From contig NZ_JOEA01000019.1 in assembly GCF_000719115.1 (NCBI RefSeq), positions 62,001 to 126,000 of the forward strand: 64,000 bases of DNA, written 5' to 3'. Source of the stretch: Lentzea albidocapillata. Lineage in GTDB: Bacteria; Actinomycetota; Actinomycetes; Mycobacteriales; Pseudonocardiaceae. Below are positions 52,889-61,229 of this stretch, piece after piece; the stretch's first letter is position 1, and every line of letters starts with the position of its first letter. The translations under genes and the position numbers were made by a program. Below the pieces are notes generated by a model that had not been told where the DNA came from, ran no database searches, and saw only the letters and a program-made list of their open reading frames with translations.

Positions 52889-52916
52889 GGAGCCCCGCCC
52901 GGACGAGCGGGGCTCC
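52889..52916. terminator. Bidirectional hairpin terminator
   Basis: A perfect 10-bp stem GGAGCCCCGC / GCGGGGCTCC with an 8-nt loop sits between the convergent aroH and PNPOx-family genes. Confidence 0.75.
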
Positions 52917-52923
52917 GGCGACC

Positions 52924-53364
52924 TCAGGCGCTGAAGTCCTTGCCGGGCAACCACCCGTTGGCGATGTCGGTGACGCGCCACGTAGGCACGGACACCTTCA
53001 CCGAGCGAATGGGCGTGGCGAGGAACGGCGCGACCTCGGGCACCTTCGCCACGAGCCGCTGCCGCACGGCCTCGTCCTCGGCGCCCTCGACCACCACGGC
53101 CGTACCGCGGGCCTGCAGGAACGGTTCCATCGGCGACCCGGTCGACACGACCAGCGCCACCTCGGGGTTCTCCTCGATCGCCTTGAGCGTCCGGCCGCGC
53201 TCCTCCAGCACGAGCTCGAGCGTGTGCAGCCCGTTCTCGGCGAAGTAGACGCCGCTCACCCACGAGCCGTTCGAACCGGCCGTGGCGAGGAACATCGACT
53301 TGTGCGCGGCGAGCGTGCGGCGCAGCAATGCCTCGACCTCGGTGCGCTGTTCAGCGGTGGTCAC
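52924..53364 (-). CDS. Pyridoxamine 5'-phosphate oxidase family (FMN/F420-type) protein
   Basis: 146 residues, split-barrel fold. LAAHKSMFLATAGSNGSWVSGVYFAENG and ALVVSTGSPMEPFLQARGTAVVVEG are characteristic. In actinobacteria such short proteins may use FMN or F420 and are usually not vitamin B6 enzymes; the substrate is not apparent. Monocistronic; 262 bp without a recognised gene separate it from cmk, where I see only putative promoter sequence. Confidence 0.83.
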   Translation of the reverse strand: MTTAEQRTEVEALLRRTLAAHKSMFLATAGSNGSWVSGVYFAENGLHTLELVLEERGRTLKAIEENPEVALVVSTGSPMEPFLQARGTAVVVEGAEDEAVRQRLVAKVPEVAPFLATPIRSVKVSVPTWRVTDIANGWLPGKDFSA

Positions 53365-53626
53365 TCAGTCCTCCAAGGATCTCGGTGATGCGCTCACCAG
53401 ATCGGCCGGGAAGGTTCGCGCCTGTTGCCGATTCCACCGATCGATACCGCAGGTGGCTCTTTGAAATCCGTGAGTGCCGTCAGCGCTTCTCGTTCCACTG
53501 CGGTGGCCTGGTCCTGGCGTCTCGCGGCTTCCGGACCGGCGGTGGAGGGTGATCGCCCGTCCCGGTGCCGGTGTGAGCGTCCGCACCAGGCACAATGTGG
53601 CCGTGGGTGTCTCGGAGGGAGCTGCT

Positions 53627-54337
53627 GTGGGCCAGGGTCAGTTGCGCGGTGTGGTCGCTCTCGACGGACCGGCCGGCACCGGCAAGTCCACCGTGGCCAA
53701 GCGCCTCGCGACGGCGCTGGACGCGCGCTACCTCGACACCGGCTCGATGTACCGGGCGATCGCGCTGGCGGTGCTGCGCGCGGGCGTCGACCCGGCGGAC
53801 GAGGTCAAGGTCGCGGCGGTCGTGGACAACGCGATGCTCGTGGTCGGCACCGACCCGCGCAGGCCGGGCATCACGCTCGACGGCGACGACGTGTCGGCCG
53901 AGATCCGCGGGCCCGAGGTGTCGCTGGCGGTGTCACCCGTCTCCGCGACCGGGCACGTGCGCGAACTGCTGGTCGCCCAGCAGCGGGCGATCATCGCGGA
54001 CGCCGTCGACCACGTTGGCGGGATCGTCGTCGAGGGCCGCGACATCGGCACCGTCGTGTCGCCCGACGCCCCGTTGAAGGTCTACCTGACGGCGTCGGCG
54101 GACGCGCGAGCCGCGCGCAGGACCAAGCAGGACAACGCCGCAGGGCGTCAGTCCACTGTGGACGCCGCGCTCGCCGACGTGCAGCGCCGCGACAAGTACG
54201 ACTCGTCGCGCGCGGTGTCGCCGATGAAGGCGGCCGACGACGCGGTGGTGCTCGACAACACCGACCTCGACCTCGTGGGCACCGTGCACGCGTTGCTGGA
54301 ACTCGTGGACCGGCGCGGACTGCGGGTGACCGGGTGA
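53627..54337 (+). CDS. cmk: Cytidylate kinase
   Basis: 236 residues from GTG 53627 (GGAGGGA six bases upstream). P-loop DGPAGTGKSTVAKRLA, DTGSMYRA, and IVVEGRDIGTVVSPDAPLKVYLTAS are the CMP kinase fingerprints; the NMP-binding insert between is present. Phosphorylates CMP/dCMP. First gene of the conserved cmk-plsC-der block: GTGA overlap with the acyltransferase. Confidence 0.95.
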   Translation: MGQGQLRGVVALDGPAGTGKSTVAKRLATALDARYLDTGSMYRAIALAVLRAGVDPADEVKVAAVVDNAMLVVGTDPRRPGITLDGDDVSAEIRGPEVSLAVSPVSATGHVRELLVAQQRAIIADAVDHVGGIVVEGRDIGTVVSPDAPLKVYLTASADARAARRTKQDNAAGRQSTVDAALADVQRRDKYDSSRAVSPMKAADDAVVLDNTDLDLVGTVHALLELVDRRGLRVTG

Positions 54338-54966
54338 GCGTTCCCCAGGGGACGGTGCCCTGGCTGTTCGACCTCGGCCGCTGGATCGGGCGGGTCCCTT
54401 ACGCCTGGCAGTTCCGGATTCGGGTGCACGGGCGCGACCGCGTACCCTTGAGCGGCGGCGTGGTCGTCGTCGCGAACCACAGCTCGATGGCCGACGGGCC
54501 GATCCTGTTCGGGGTGCTGCCCCGGCGCGTGACGTTCCTGATCAAGCAGGAGATGTTCAAGGGCGCCGCCGGCTACCTCCTGGCCAAGATCGGGCAGATC
54601 CCCGTCAAGCGGGGAGAGGCCGACCGCACTGCGCTGACCAGCGCGTTGTCCGTGCTCAAAGCCGGTGGCGTGATCGGGATCTTTCCCGAGGGAACGCGCG
54701 GCGAGGGCGACGTGGCGAGCGCGCAGAACGGCGCCGCGTGGCTCGCCAAGACATCCGCCGCGATGGTGCTGCCGATCGCCTGCCGCGGGACGTACCAGGC
54801 CAAGGGCTGGCGGCCCGAGGTCGACGTGCTGATCGGTGAGCCGTTCCACCTGCCCGAGGGGAAGGGTCGAGCGGCTTTGGGCGTTGCCACCGAGCAGGTG
54901 CGCGATCGCCTGGCGACACTGGTCGCCGAACTAGATGGACTTCGTATGAGTGAGGGAAGACGATGA
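54334..54966 (+). CDS. plsC: 1-acylglycerol-3-phosphate O-acyltransferase family
   Basis: 210 residues. NHSSMADGP is the catalytic NHx4D variant (His-x-x-x-x-Asp; here HSSMAD), [13 protein letters not shown] and FPEGTRGEG are motifs II-III. Adds the second acyl chain in phospholipid synthesis or acts on a related acceptor. GTG start in the cmk stop, stop in the der start (ATGA): fully coupled operon. Confidence 0.92.
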   Translation: MSVPQGTVPWLFDLGRWIGRVPYAWQFRIRVHGRDRVPLSGGVVVVANHSSMADGPILFGVLPRRVTFLIKQEMFKGAAGYLLAKIGQIPVKRGEADRTALTSALSVLKAGGVIGIFPEGTRGEGDVASAQNGAAWLAKTSAAMVLPIACRGTYQAKGWRPEVDVLIGEPFHLPEGKGRAALGVATEQVRDRLATLVAELDGLRMSEGRR

Positions 54967-56384
54967 CGGACCTGGACGGCACCTGGGAGGACGAGGCCGA
55001 CTGGTCAGCCTTCGACGACCTCGACGGCTCTGGCGGCGAGGAAGCCGCTCCGCCGCAGCCGGTGCTCGCGGTGGTGGGACGGCCGAACGTCGGCAAGTCC
55101 ACACTGGTCAACCGCATCATCGGCCGGCGAGAGGCCGTGGTGCAGGACGTGCCGGGCGTGACGCGTGACCGCGTCGCGTACGACGCGCTGTGGAACGGCC
55201 GCAAGTTCACCGTGGTCGACACGGGTGGCTGGGAGCCGGACGCGGTCGGGCTGCAGGCCTCCGTGGCCGCGCAGGCCGAGCTCGCGATGGCGACCGCCGA
55301 CGTGATCCTGCTGGTCGTGGACGGGTCGGTGGGCGCGACGTCCACCGAGGAGGCCGTCGCGAAGGTCCTGCGCCGGTCGAACAAGCCCGTGATCCTCTGC
55401 GCGTCCAAGGTGGACGACGACCGGCTGATGGCCGACATCGCGTCGCTGTGGTCGCTGGGGCTCGGCGAGCCGTTCCCGGTGTCCGGCCTGCACGGCCGCG
55501 GCTCCGGTGACCTGCTCGACGTGATCCTCGAGAGGCTGCCCGAGAGCCCGCGCGACGACTTCGGCGGCCGCCACGGCGGTCCCCGCCGCGTGGCGCTGGT
55601 CGGCAAGCCGAACGTCGGCAAGTCGTCGCTGCTGAACCGCCTGACGGGCGAGGACCGCTCGGTGGTCGACTCCGTCGCGGGCACCACCGTCGACCCGGTC
55701 GACTCGCTGGTGGAGCTCGACGGCGAGATCTGGCGTTTCGTGGACACCGCCGGCCTGCGCAAGCGGGTGAAGTTCTCCGGCGGCGCCGAGTACTACGCGT
55801 CGTTGCGCACCAAGTCCGCGATCGAGACCGCCGAGGTCGCTGTCGTGCTGCTGGACGCGCACGAGCCGTTGGCGGAGCAGGACCTCCGGGTGCTGACGAT
55901 GGTGGTCGAGTCGGGCCGCGCGTGCGTGCTGGCGTTCAACAAGTGGGACCTGGTCGACGAGGACCGCCGCAACGAGATGGTGCGCGAACTCGAGCGCGGT
56001 CTCGTGCGCGTGCCGTGGGCGGACAAGGTCAACATCTCGGCCCTGACCGGCCGCGCCGTGCACAAGCTCGCCCCCGCCCTGCGCACCGCGCTGAACTCGT
56101 GGGACACCCGCGTTCCGACCGGCCGCCTGAACCAGTGGCTGACCGAACTGATCTCCGCGACCCCGCCGCCCGTGCGTAGCGGCAAGCAGCCCAAGGTCCT
56201 GTTCGCGACCCAGGCCTCGACCCGCCCGCCGACGTTCGTGCTGTTCACGACCGGGTTCCTCGAGGCGGGCTACCGCCGGTTCATCGAGCGCAGGCTGCGT
56301 GAGGAGTTCGGCTTCGAGGGCAGCCCGGTCCGCATCTCCGTGCGCGTGCGCGAGAAGAAGAAGGCCGGCTCCTCCAAGAAGTAG
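54963..56384 (+). CDS. der: Ribosome-associated GTPase Der (EngA)
   Basis: 473 residues, two consecutive G domains and a C-terminal KH-like domain. G1 motifs GRPNVGKST and [10 protein letters not shown]3 DTGGWEP and DTAGLRK, G4 KVDD and NKWD. Required for 50S ribosome assembly. The N-terminal 35 residues (acidic [18 protein letters not shown]) are the usual actinobacterial extension. Short hairpin follows the stop. Confidence 0.96.
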   Translation: MTDLDGTWEDEADWSAFDDLDGSGGEEAAPPQPVLAVVGRPNVGKSTLVNRIIGRREAVVQDVPGVTRDRVAYDALWNGRKFTVVDTGGWEPDAVGLQASVAAQAELAMATADVILLVVDGSVGATSTEEAVAKVLRRSNKPVILCASKVDDDRLMADIASLWSLGLGEPFPVSGLHGRGSGDLLDVILERLPESPRDDFGGRHGGPRRVALVGKPNVGKSSLLNRLTGEDRSVVDSVAGTTVDPVDSLVELDGEIWRFVDTAGLRKRVKFSGGAEYYASLRTKSAIETAEVAVVLLDAHEPLAEQDLRVLTMVVESGRACVLAFNKWDLVDEDRRNEMVRELERGLVRVPWADKVNISALTGRAVHKLAPALRTALNSWDTRVPTGRLNQWLTELISATPPPVRSGKQPKVLFATQASTRPPTFVLFTTGFLEAGYRRFIERRLREEFGFEGSPVRISVRVREKKKAGSSKK

Positions 56385-56388
56385 TTCT

Positions 56389-56404
56389 CCGGGTGCCGAC
56401 CCGG
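56389..56404 (+). terminator. Short hairpin after der
   Basis: CCGGGT-GCCG-ACCCGG, a 6-bp stem starting 4 bp past the stop codon. Position suits a terminator of the cmk-plsC-der operon but the stem is short. Confidence 0.4.
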
Positions 56405-56448
56405 CCGATCTGGTTGCCCTTTGTCATGGGGTGCGGTTGGTTGGGTTG

Positions 56449-57081
56449 GTGGCCGTACGCGTGGTGCTAGCCGACGACGAGGCCCTGCTGCGGCGGGGCC
56501 TCAAAGTTCTCCTCGAAGCAGACGGACGAGTGGAGGTAGTCGGCGAAGCAGCCGACGGCGCCGAACTGGTCGAGCAAGTCCTCGCCCACCTGCCGGACGT
56601 GGCGCTGGTCGACGTCCAGATGCCCGGCGTGGACGGCCTGGAGGCGGTCCGCCGCCTGCGAACCTGGGCCACCCCGCCCGCGATCGCGGTGCTGACCACG
56701 TTCGACCTGGACGACTACGTGGCGACAGCCCTGGACCTGGGCGCCCAGGGCTTCCTGCTGAAGGACGCCGAACCGGAAGCCCTGGTCCGAGCCGTGGTAG
56801 ACCTCGCAGCCGGCGGAGCCGTCCTGGACCCGCGCATCACCGCCCGCCTGCTGCCTCGTCTACGGGGCTTCCGCGCGAACCGGCAGCTGGATTCGTTGTC
56901 CGCCCGCGAACGCCAGGTCCTGGAACTGGTCGCGGCCGGCCGCTCGAACCACTCGATCGCCGAGGAACTCTGCCTCTCCGAAGCGACGGTGAAGAGCTAC
57001 GTCTCCACCGTCCTCACCAAGCTGGGCGTGGAAAACCGGGTGCAGGCGGCTCTGGTCGCCCACCAGGTCGGTGTGTGGTGA
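56449..57081 (+). CDS. NarL/LuxR-type response regulator
   Basis: 210 residues from GTG 56449. Receiver with acidic pair LADDEALL, phospho-acceptor Asp in VALVDVQMPGVDG and Lys in LLKDAEPEAL; LuxR-type HTH at about 145-205 (LSARERQVLELVAAGRSNHS then IAEELCLSEATVKSYVS). Partner kinase follows with GTGA overlap but is frameshifted. Target genes unknown. Confidence 0.92.
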   Translation: MAVRVVLADDEALLRRGLKVLLEADGRVEVVGEAADGAELVEQVLAHLPDVALVDVQMPGVDGLEAVRRLRTWATPPAIAVLTTFDLDDYVATALDLGAQGFLLKDAEPEALVRAVVDLAAGGAVLDPRITARLLPRLRGFRANRQLDSLSARERQVLELVAAGRSNHSIAEELCLSEATVKSYVSTVLTKLGVENRVQAALVAHQVGVW

Positions 57082-58180
57082 AACCAGCCCTGCGCGAAAC
57101 CCTCACCGTAGGCATCACCACAGGCGTCGTCCTCCTGACCCAGGACCGCCCGTTCACCTGGTCCCTCTGGACCGCGATAGTCTTCTCTCCCTCCGCCTCC
57201 GCTGGCCATGGCTTGCGTCCCTCCTGTGCGTCCCCGCGGTAGCCGGCGGCCTCGGCTGGGCCCCCGCCCTCGTCGCCCAGTACCGCCTGGGCAGCAAGGA
57301 AAAGTCGATCCCGGTCCAGGCCTTCTGGGTTCTGCTGATGACAGTCGCCTCGATCACCCCGGTCCTGCTGACCGAGACCATCCCGATCGGTCCCCTGCTC
57401 CTGGCCACCGCCTTCGCATTCGGCTTGGCAGCAGCCCCCACAGCCTTGGGCGCCCTCCTCACCACCCGCAAGGAACTGACCCAGTCGCTCTACGAAACCC
57501 GCAGAGCAAGAGCAGCAGAACTAGAGGCCCAAGAAACCTCGGCCCGAGCCGCGGAACGAGCCCGGATAGCCCGCGAAATCCACGACGCGGTAGGCCATCA
57601 CGCCACCCTCATCGCCGTGGAATCCGCAGCCCTGGCCGCCACCGCACCAGACCCGGCAGTCCGCGAGACAGCACTACGCCTACGAGCGCTGGCAAAGGAA
57701 TCGCTGTCCGAGATGCGAGCAGCCCTAGGCCTCCTGAACTCCGACACGACCTACCCGTCCCTGCAAGAACTCGTCGACCGAGCCCGAGTAGCAGGCGTCT
57801 CCGTCACGCTGTCCGAAACAGGCGACACACCCCTCTCCCCAGCGGTCTCCAGAGCCCTCTTCCGAGTAGTCCAAGAATCCCTCACCAACGTGACGAAACA
57901 CTCCCCAGGCGCCACCGTGACAGTGACCGTGGACCGAGCCTCCCCAGTCCGAGTAACAGTCGTGAACGGCCCAGGCGACCTACCGTCCCCCGCAGACGGA
58001 GGAGGCGCCGGCCTGCACGGCCTCTCCGAACGAGTACGCCTGGCAGGCGGCACCCTGACCACCTCGTACCGAGCAGATGGCGGCTTCAGCGTCAGCGCCG
58101 TCCTACCACCCGGTAAGTCGAAGGTTGACGGACAAGACTCGACTTTCGGAGGTGGCGCCCGAGACGCCGCCACCGCATAG
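57078..58180 (+). pseudogene. Frameshifted NarL-type sensor histidine kinase
   Basis: GTG at 57078 overlaps the regulator stop (GTGA). The first frame gives a good membrane N-terminus (VKPALRETLTVGITTGVVLL ... WTAIVFS) but then stops at 57242; the other frame continues LRLRWPWLASLLCVPAVAGG, more spans, the H-box REIHDAVGHH (HisKA_3) and the ATPase end GGGAGLHGLSERVRLAGG. The two frames join at 57184-57189 (TCTCTC): removing one TC dinucleotide restores a single chain of about 366 residues. Codons downstream are unusually A-ending (GCA, CGA). Sequencing error, slippage or true inactivation are all possible. Confidence 0.8.
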
Positions 58181-58225
58181 TTCTGGTGTCGGTCGAGGAT
58201 CGGGGGATCGGTCGGACCGAGGGAC

Positions 58226-58252
58226 GCGGGGACCCGAACTTCGGGTCCCCGC
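58226..58252 (+). terminator. 12-bp hairpin after the two-component pair
   Basis: GCGGGGACCCGA-ACT-TCGGGTCCCCGC with CGTATTT following. Intrinsic terminator between the kinase gene and the tRNA promoter. Confidence 0.75.
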
Positions 58253-58291
58253 CGTATTTCCGCAGCTCGCGGCCTGTTGCGGGGGCCGTTT

Positions 58292-58319
58292 TTGATCTCT
58301 GTCCGCGGTGTTGTACGAT
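58292..58319 (+). promoter_or_regulatory. Promoter of tRNA-Pro
   Basis: TTGATC (58292-58297) and TACGAT (58314-58319) with a 16-bp spacer, 33 bp before the first tRNA base; good match to a housekeeping -35/-10. Confidence 0.6.
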
Positions 58320-58352
58320 TTCCCATGCACGCCGGGGAACCGGAAGTGTGGC

Positions 58353-58426
<74 letters not shown>

Positions 58427-58432
58427 CGGCCA

Positions 58433-58474
58433 AGAGGGTTCTCGCAGGTCAGACACTGCGAGGACCCTCTTTTT
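58433..58474 (+). terminator. Intrinsic terminator of tRNA-Pro
   Basis: AGAGGGTTCTCGCAG pairs with CTGCGAGGACCCTCT (15 bp, one U-G), loop of 8, followed by TTTTT. Classical rho-independent structure. Confidence 0.9.
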
Positions 58475-58543
58475 GTGATCTTGCCGAGTTCTGCCGGGTC
58501 GAGCACGACGCTCATCGACCCCTTTACTCGGAGGGCTTTCACA

Positions 58544-59503
58544 ATGTCTCTTCTCGACCTGAACCAGCTCTCAAACGGTCTCTCGAAGACGTGGACGGGC
58601 TATCTGCGTGATTGGGACCGCACGCTGCGATCCGCGAGTCATTCGGAGACCACTCGCTACAACTACCTCCTGGCCGCCGCCCAGCTCGCGCGCTACCTCG
58701 CCGAGTACTCGCCCGACCCGGACGCCGACGATGCCGCCGACGACCCGTGCGAGGTGACTCGTGCGCACATCGAGTTCTTCCAGGCCTGGATGATCGAGAC
58801 GCGGTCTGGCGCCACGGCGCTGAACAAGCACAAGGGTCTGCAGCAGTTCTTCAAGTGGCTGATGCTCGACGAGGAGGACATCGACCGCTCGCCGATGGAG
58901 CGGGTGAAGCAGCCCAAGCCGCAGAAGAAGCTCATCGCCGTCATCCGCGACGACGACACCAAGAAGGTCCTCGGCACCTGCAAGGGCAAAGACTTCGTCC
59001 AGCTCCGCGACGAGGCCATCATCCGGCTCTACTACAACACCGGTGCCCGCCTGTCCGAAGTCGGGAACCTCAGCCTTGAGGACCTCAACCAGGACACCGA
59101 CTCCGCGCACTACCACGGCAAAGGCAACAAGGACCGCCGCGTCCGCTACGGGCCCAAGACCGCACGAGCGATCAGCCGCTACCTCCGCGCTCGCGCGAAG
59201 CACAAGGGTGCCGAACTGCCCGACCTGTGGCTCGCCGACCGTGGCGGCAAGCCGCTGAAGCCCAACGGCATCAAGATCATGATTAAGCGTCGTGGTCTCT
59301 CTGCCGGGCTGTCAGGCGTGCATGCGCACCGGTGGCGGCACAACTTCGCACACGAGTGGAAGCGAGCGGGCGGCGACACCGGCGACCTGATGTTGCTGCT
59401 CGGCTGGACGTCGGAGGACATGCCGCGCCACTACGGCGCCAGCGCCGCTGCCGAACGTGCCGAGGAGATGCAGCTGAGGATGGGGATCGGTGAGAATGTC
59501 TGA
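58544..59503 (+). CDS. int: Tyrosine recombinase (site-specific integrase)
   Basis: 319 residues from ATG 58544 (GGAGGG upstream). N-terminal SAM-like domain about 10-105; catalytic domain with Arg in YNTGARLSEVGNLSL, Lys in GKGNKDRRVRYG, His-x-x-Arg in HAHRWRHNFAHEW and Tyr in MPRHYGASAA. Lies 118 bp from tRNA-Pro, arrangement of an element integrated in the tRNA 3' end. Overlaps the next gene by 8 nt. Confidence 0.92.
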   Translation: MSLLDLNQLSNGLSKTWTGYLRDWDRTLRSASHSETTRYNYLLAAAQLARYLAEYSPDPDADDAADDPCEVTRAHIEFFQAWMIETRSGATALNKHKGLQQFFKWLMLDEEDIDRSPMERVKQPKPQKKLIAVIRDDDTKKVLGTCKGKDFVQLRDEAIIRLYYNTGARLSEVGNLSLEDLNQDTDSAHYHGKGNKDRRVRYGPKTARAISRYLRARAKHKGAELPDLWLADRGGKPLKPNGIKIMIKRRGLSAGLSGVHAHRWRHNFAHEWKRAGGDTGDLMLLLGWTSEDMPRHYGASAAAERAEEMQLRMGIGENV

Positions 59504-59993
59504 CGAAGTGATCCGCCGCGCCGTGCTCGTCATCATGGGCGCAGTCGTCGGACTGACGTTCCTCTTCGGCTTTGGCAACGTCCTGAGCCTTGGTCTCCGC
59601 CTGGGGGTACCTGGGTGGGTCGCACCGCTCGTGGCACCGGCCGTTGATCTGTCTGTCATGGGCCTGCTGCTCGGCCTTCGGCAACTGGCCGCAGCTGGAG
59701 CGAATGACGCACAGCTCAAACCTGTGCGCCGATTGCTCATGTTCTGCAGTGTTGTCACTTTGGCGTTGAACATCGCTGACCCGGTGATCGCCTCGGAGTA
59801 CGGGAAAGCGGCCTTCGATGCAGTGGGCCCGCTGCTGCTGATCGGATGGGCCGATGTTGGTCCAGGCCTCCTGCAAGGCATGAGTAAGTGCCAGCTAGTT
59901 GAACACGAAGCCGTGGAACAGCCAGCACAGGTGCCTGAAACCTGGCCAGCCCGCCAGGCATTCCTGTTCGCCCTGACGAGCCTGCGGAGGTGA
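59496..59993 (+). CDS. SpdA/DUF2637-like membrane protein of integrative elements, N-terminal part
   Basis: 165 residues with four hydrophobic segments (about 8-28, 40-60, 78-95, 105-125; LFGFGNVLSLGLRLGVP, VAPLVAPAVDLSVMGLLLGL). Membrane proteins of this look occur in actinomycete conjugative and integrative elements, where Spd proteins help plasmid spread inside mycelium. Relatives I recall continue into a C-terminal helix-turn-helix; here the frame ends in an unrelated tail (ARQAFLFALTSLRR) and the HTH lies in the next frame. ATG at 59496 (GTG 59490 alternative). Confidence 0.65.
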   Translation: MSDEVIRRAVLVIMGAVVGLTFLFGFGNVLSLGLRLGVPGWVAPLVAPAVDLSVMGLLLGLRQLAAAGANDAQLKPVRRLLMFCSVVTLALNIADPVIASEYGKAAFDAVGPLLLIGWADVGPGLLQGMSKCQLVEHEAVEQPAQVPETWPARQAFLFALTSLRR

Positions 59994-60184
59994 ACCATGA
60001 CGACCTTCTGGAACGCGCACGGCGCGAAGACGTTCGTCACCGCGAGCTACACCATCGACCGATATCGGCGGAGACCTTGCGGCAGCGGCTTCGTGTCGGC
60101 TCGTCGAGGTCGCGGCGATTGATCAAGGCGGTGCGTTCGGGGCGTCCGGTCGGTGTCGACGCCGGTATCGCTCTCAGCGCATAG
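59990..60184 (+). CDS. Helix-turn-helix fragment, probably detached C-terminus of the SpdA-like protein
   Basis: 64 residues from GTG 59990, overlapping the previous stop (GTGA); the frame is open back to 59939. HRELHHRPISAETLRQRLRV then GSSRSRRLIKAVRSG is the winged-helix-like end normally fused to DUF2637/SpdA proteins. Either a frameshift has split one gene, or the cell makes two coupled proteins. The upstream in-frame text (IPVRPDEPAEVNHDDLLER) reads like a natural linker, favouring a frameshift. Confidence 0.55.
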   Translation: MNHDDLLERARREDVRHRELHHRPISAETLRQRLRVGSSRSRRLIKAVRSGRPVGVDAGIALSA

Positions 60185-60200
60185 GCAGTCCGCCGTTCGG

Positions 60201-60236
60201 CAGCGTGTTGGGCGGGGACAGCCGTCCAACACGCTG
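60201..60236. terminator. Hairpin between convergent element genes
   Basis: CAGCGTGTTGG / CCAACACGCTG perfect 11-bp outer stem extended by GCGG/CCGT around a GGACAG loop. Ends the int-spd unit and possibly the opposing three-gene unit. Confidence 0.75.
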
Positions 60237-60260
60237 GCTAGTAGGTGGATAGGCGAGGTG

Positions 60261-60500
60261 TCAGTCGGAGCTTCGGTGGGTCGATTCCCGGTTGTTCCTG
60301 TCTAACGCCCCAGCCTGGCCGTCAGCAGGTGTCGTGACGGTCAACAGAAGCGGCCAGGTGCCGTGAACCTCACCGTCGACATCACGTGGAACCAGCTCGG
60401 CCAGCAGCGGGCCGAGTGCGGTGGGCTCCAGGATCAGGGTCAGGTACCCATCGCCCGGAATGACAGCGTGAAAACACCTGGCTGGGCGGCAGACGCTCAC
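60261..60500 (-). CDS. Hypothetical element protein, third gene of a coupled trio
   Basis: 79 residues from GTG 60500, which overlaps the stop of the preceding gene (GTGA). DGYLTLILEPTALGPLLAEL and GTWPLLLTVTTPADGQ suggest a small beta-alpha domain. No family recognised. Support is the coupling and reasonable third-position GC. Confidence 0.5.
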   Translation of the reverse strand: MSVCRPARCFHAVIPGDGYLTLILEPTALGPLLAELVPRDVDGEVHGTWPLLLTVTTPADGQAGALDRNNRESTHRSSD

Positions 60501-60781
60501 GGGCGGAAACCGTGCAGATCGTTGATCGCCCTTGAAGCTGCTTCAACGATGCCGGCTTCAAGTTTCTGTTGTGGATGGTCGATCGCATCCGGCAGAACTG
60601 CTTGTCGAACATGCTCTGCTACCAGTGGAGTTGTCGTGTCGTGCACCGACTGCGAGCGATCGACGTGTGAAAGCGCTGCGGCGAGTAGGCCGCGTTCGCT
60701 GCGCGACAGGCCCCGCCGTGGACGTCGGTGCCCGCGGAGGGTGGGCCCCAGCAACGGAACCGTGTTTGGGGCCCACCTCAC
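60497..60781 (-). CDS. Hypothetical element protein, second gene of a coupled trio
   Basis: 94 residues from GTG 60781, sharing a base with the stop of the preceding gene (TAGTG) and with GGAGG just before. Basic N-terminus (RGHRRPRRGLSRSERGLLAA), then mostly helical (TTPLVAEHVRQAVLPDAI). No family recognised. Confidence 0.5.
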   Translation of the reverse strand: MRWAPNTVPLLGPTLRGHRRPRRGLSRSERGLLAAALSHVDRSQSVHDTTTPLVAEHVRQAVLPDAIDHPQQKLEAGIVEAASRAINDLHGFRP

Positions 60782-60972
60782 TACCTCCGGCGGCCCAGCC
60801 TGCTGAGCGGGTTACGCTCAAGAAGCTTCTGCGCATCCGCCCGCCGAGCCGGGTCCGCGTGGAACACAGCCACTGAGACCACCATCAGGTAGCTGACGAT
60901 GTAAGTCCCCGCCACCGTGACCACGACAACCAGCGGCAGCGGCGCCAACATCTCGGACAGTTCAGCAAACAC
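60781..60972 (-). CDS. Small single-span membrane protein, first gene of a coupled trio
   Basis: 63 residues. One membrane helix (about 11-36, LPLVVVVTVAGTYIVSYLMV) followed by a basic tail with FHADPARRADAQKLLERNP, a pattern I recall from small actinomycete membrane proteins carrying FHRDPERRxxA. Function unknown. Starts the minus-strand trio ending at 60261. Confidence 0.6.
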   Translation of the reverse strand: MFAELSEMLAPLPLVVVVTVAGTYIVSYLMVVSVAVFHADPARRADAQKLLERNPLSRLGRRR

Positions 60973-61229
60973 GATTTCACCTCTATGGAATCGGCTCTGG
61001 TTTGTTGCCCCCCAAGGGACCTACCCATCCGCATCCGTTTACGCCGAAGGCTTCGTCCGGACTGACGTGTCGTGCTGGTAGCAAACGAGAGCCAATAGAG
61101 TGTGCTGCTGACATCCGTAGCGAGCAGCGTACCGGAGACACCCAAGCCGACGGATACAGCCTCGCTCAAGTGCGGATGCCATCCGTGCCCGACAGAGACA
61201 GCCAGCCCATATGCCCCTAGGAGACAAGG
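60973..61229. promoter_or_regulatory. Divergent intergenic region in the element
   Basis: 257 bp without a convincing gene, GC-poorer than the core genome. It must hold promoters for the minus-strand trio and for the DUF5677 gene; AATAGAGTGTGCTG around 61096 could contain a -10-like element, but nothing firm is seen. Confidence 0.35.

Noticed and set aside
53365..53626. Additional gene between the PNPOx-family gene and cmk
   Set aside because: Open frames here lack a ribosome-binding site and domain-like composition; cmk has a clear start at 53627.
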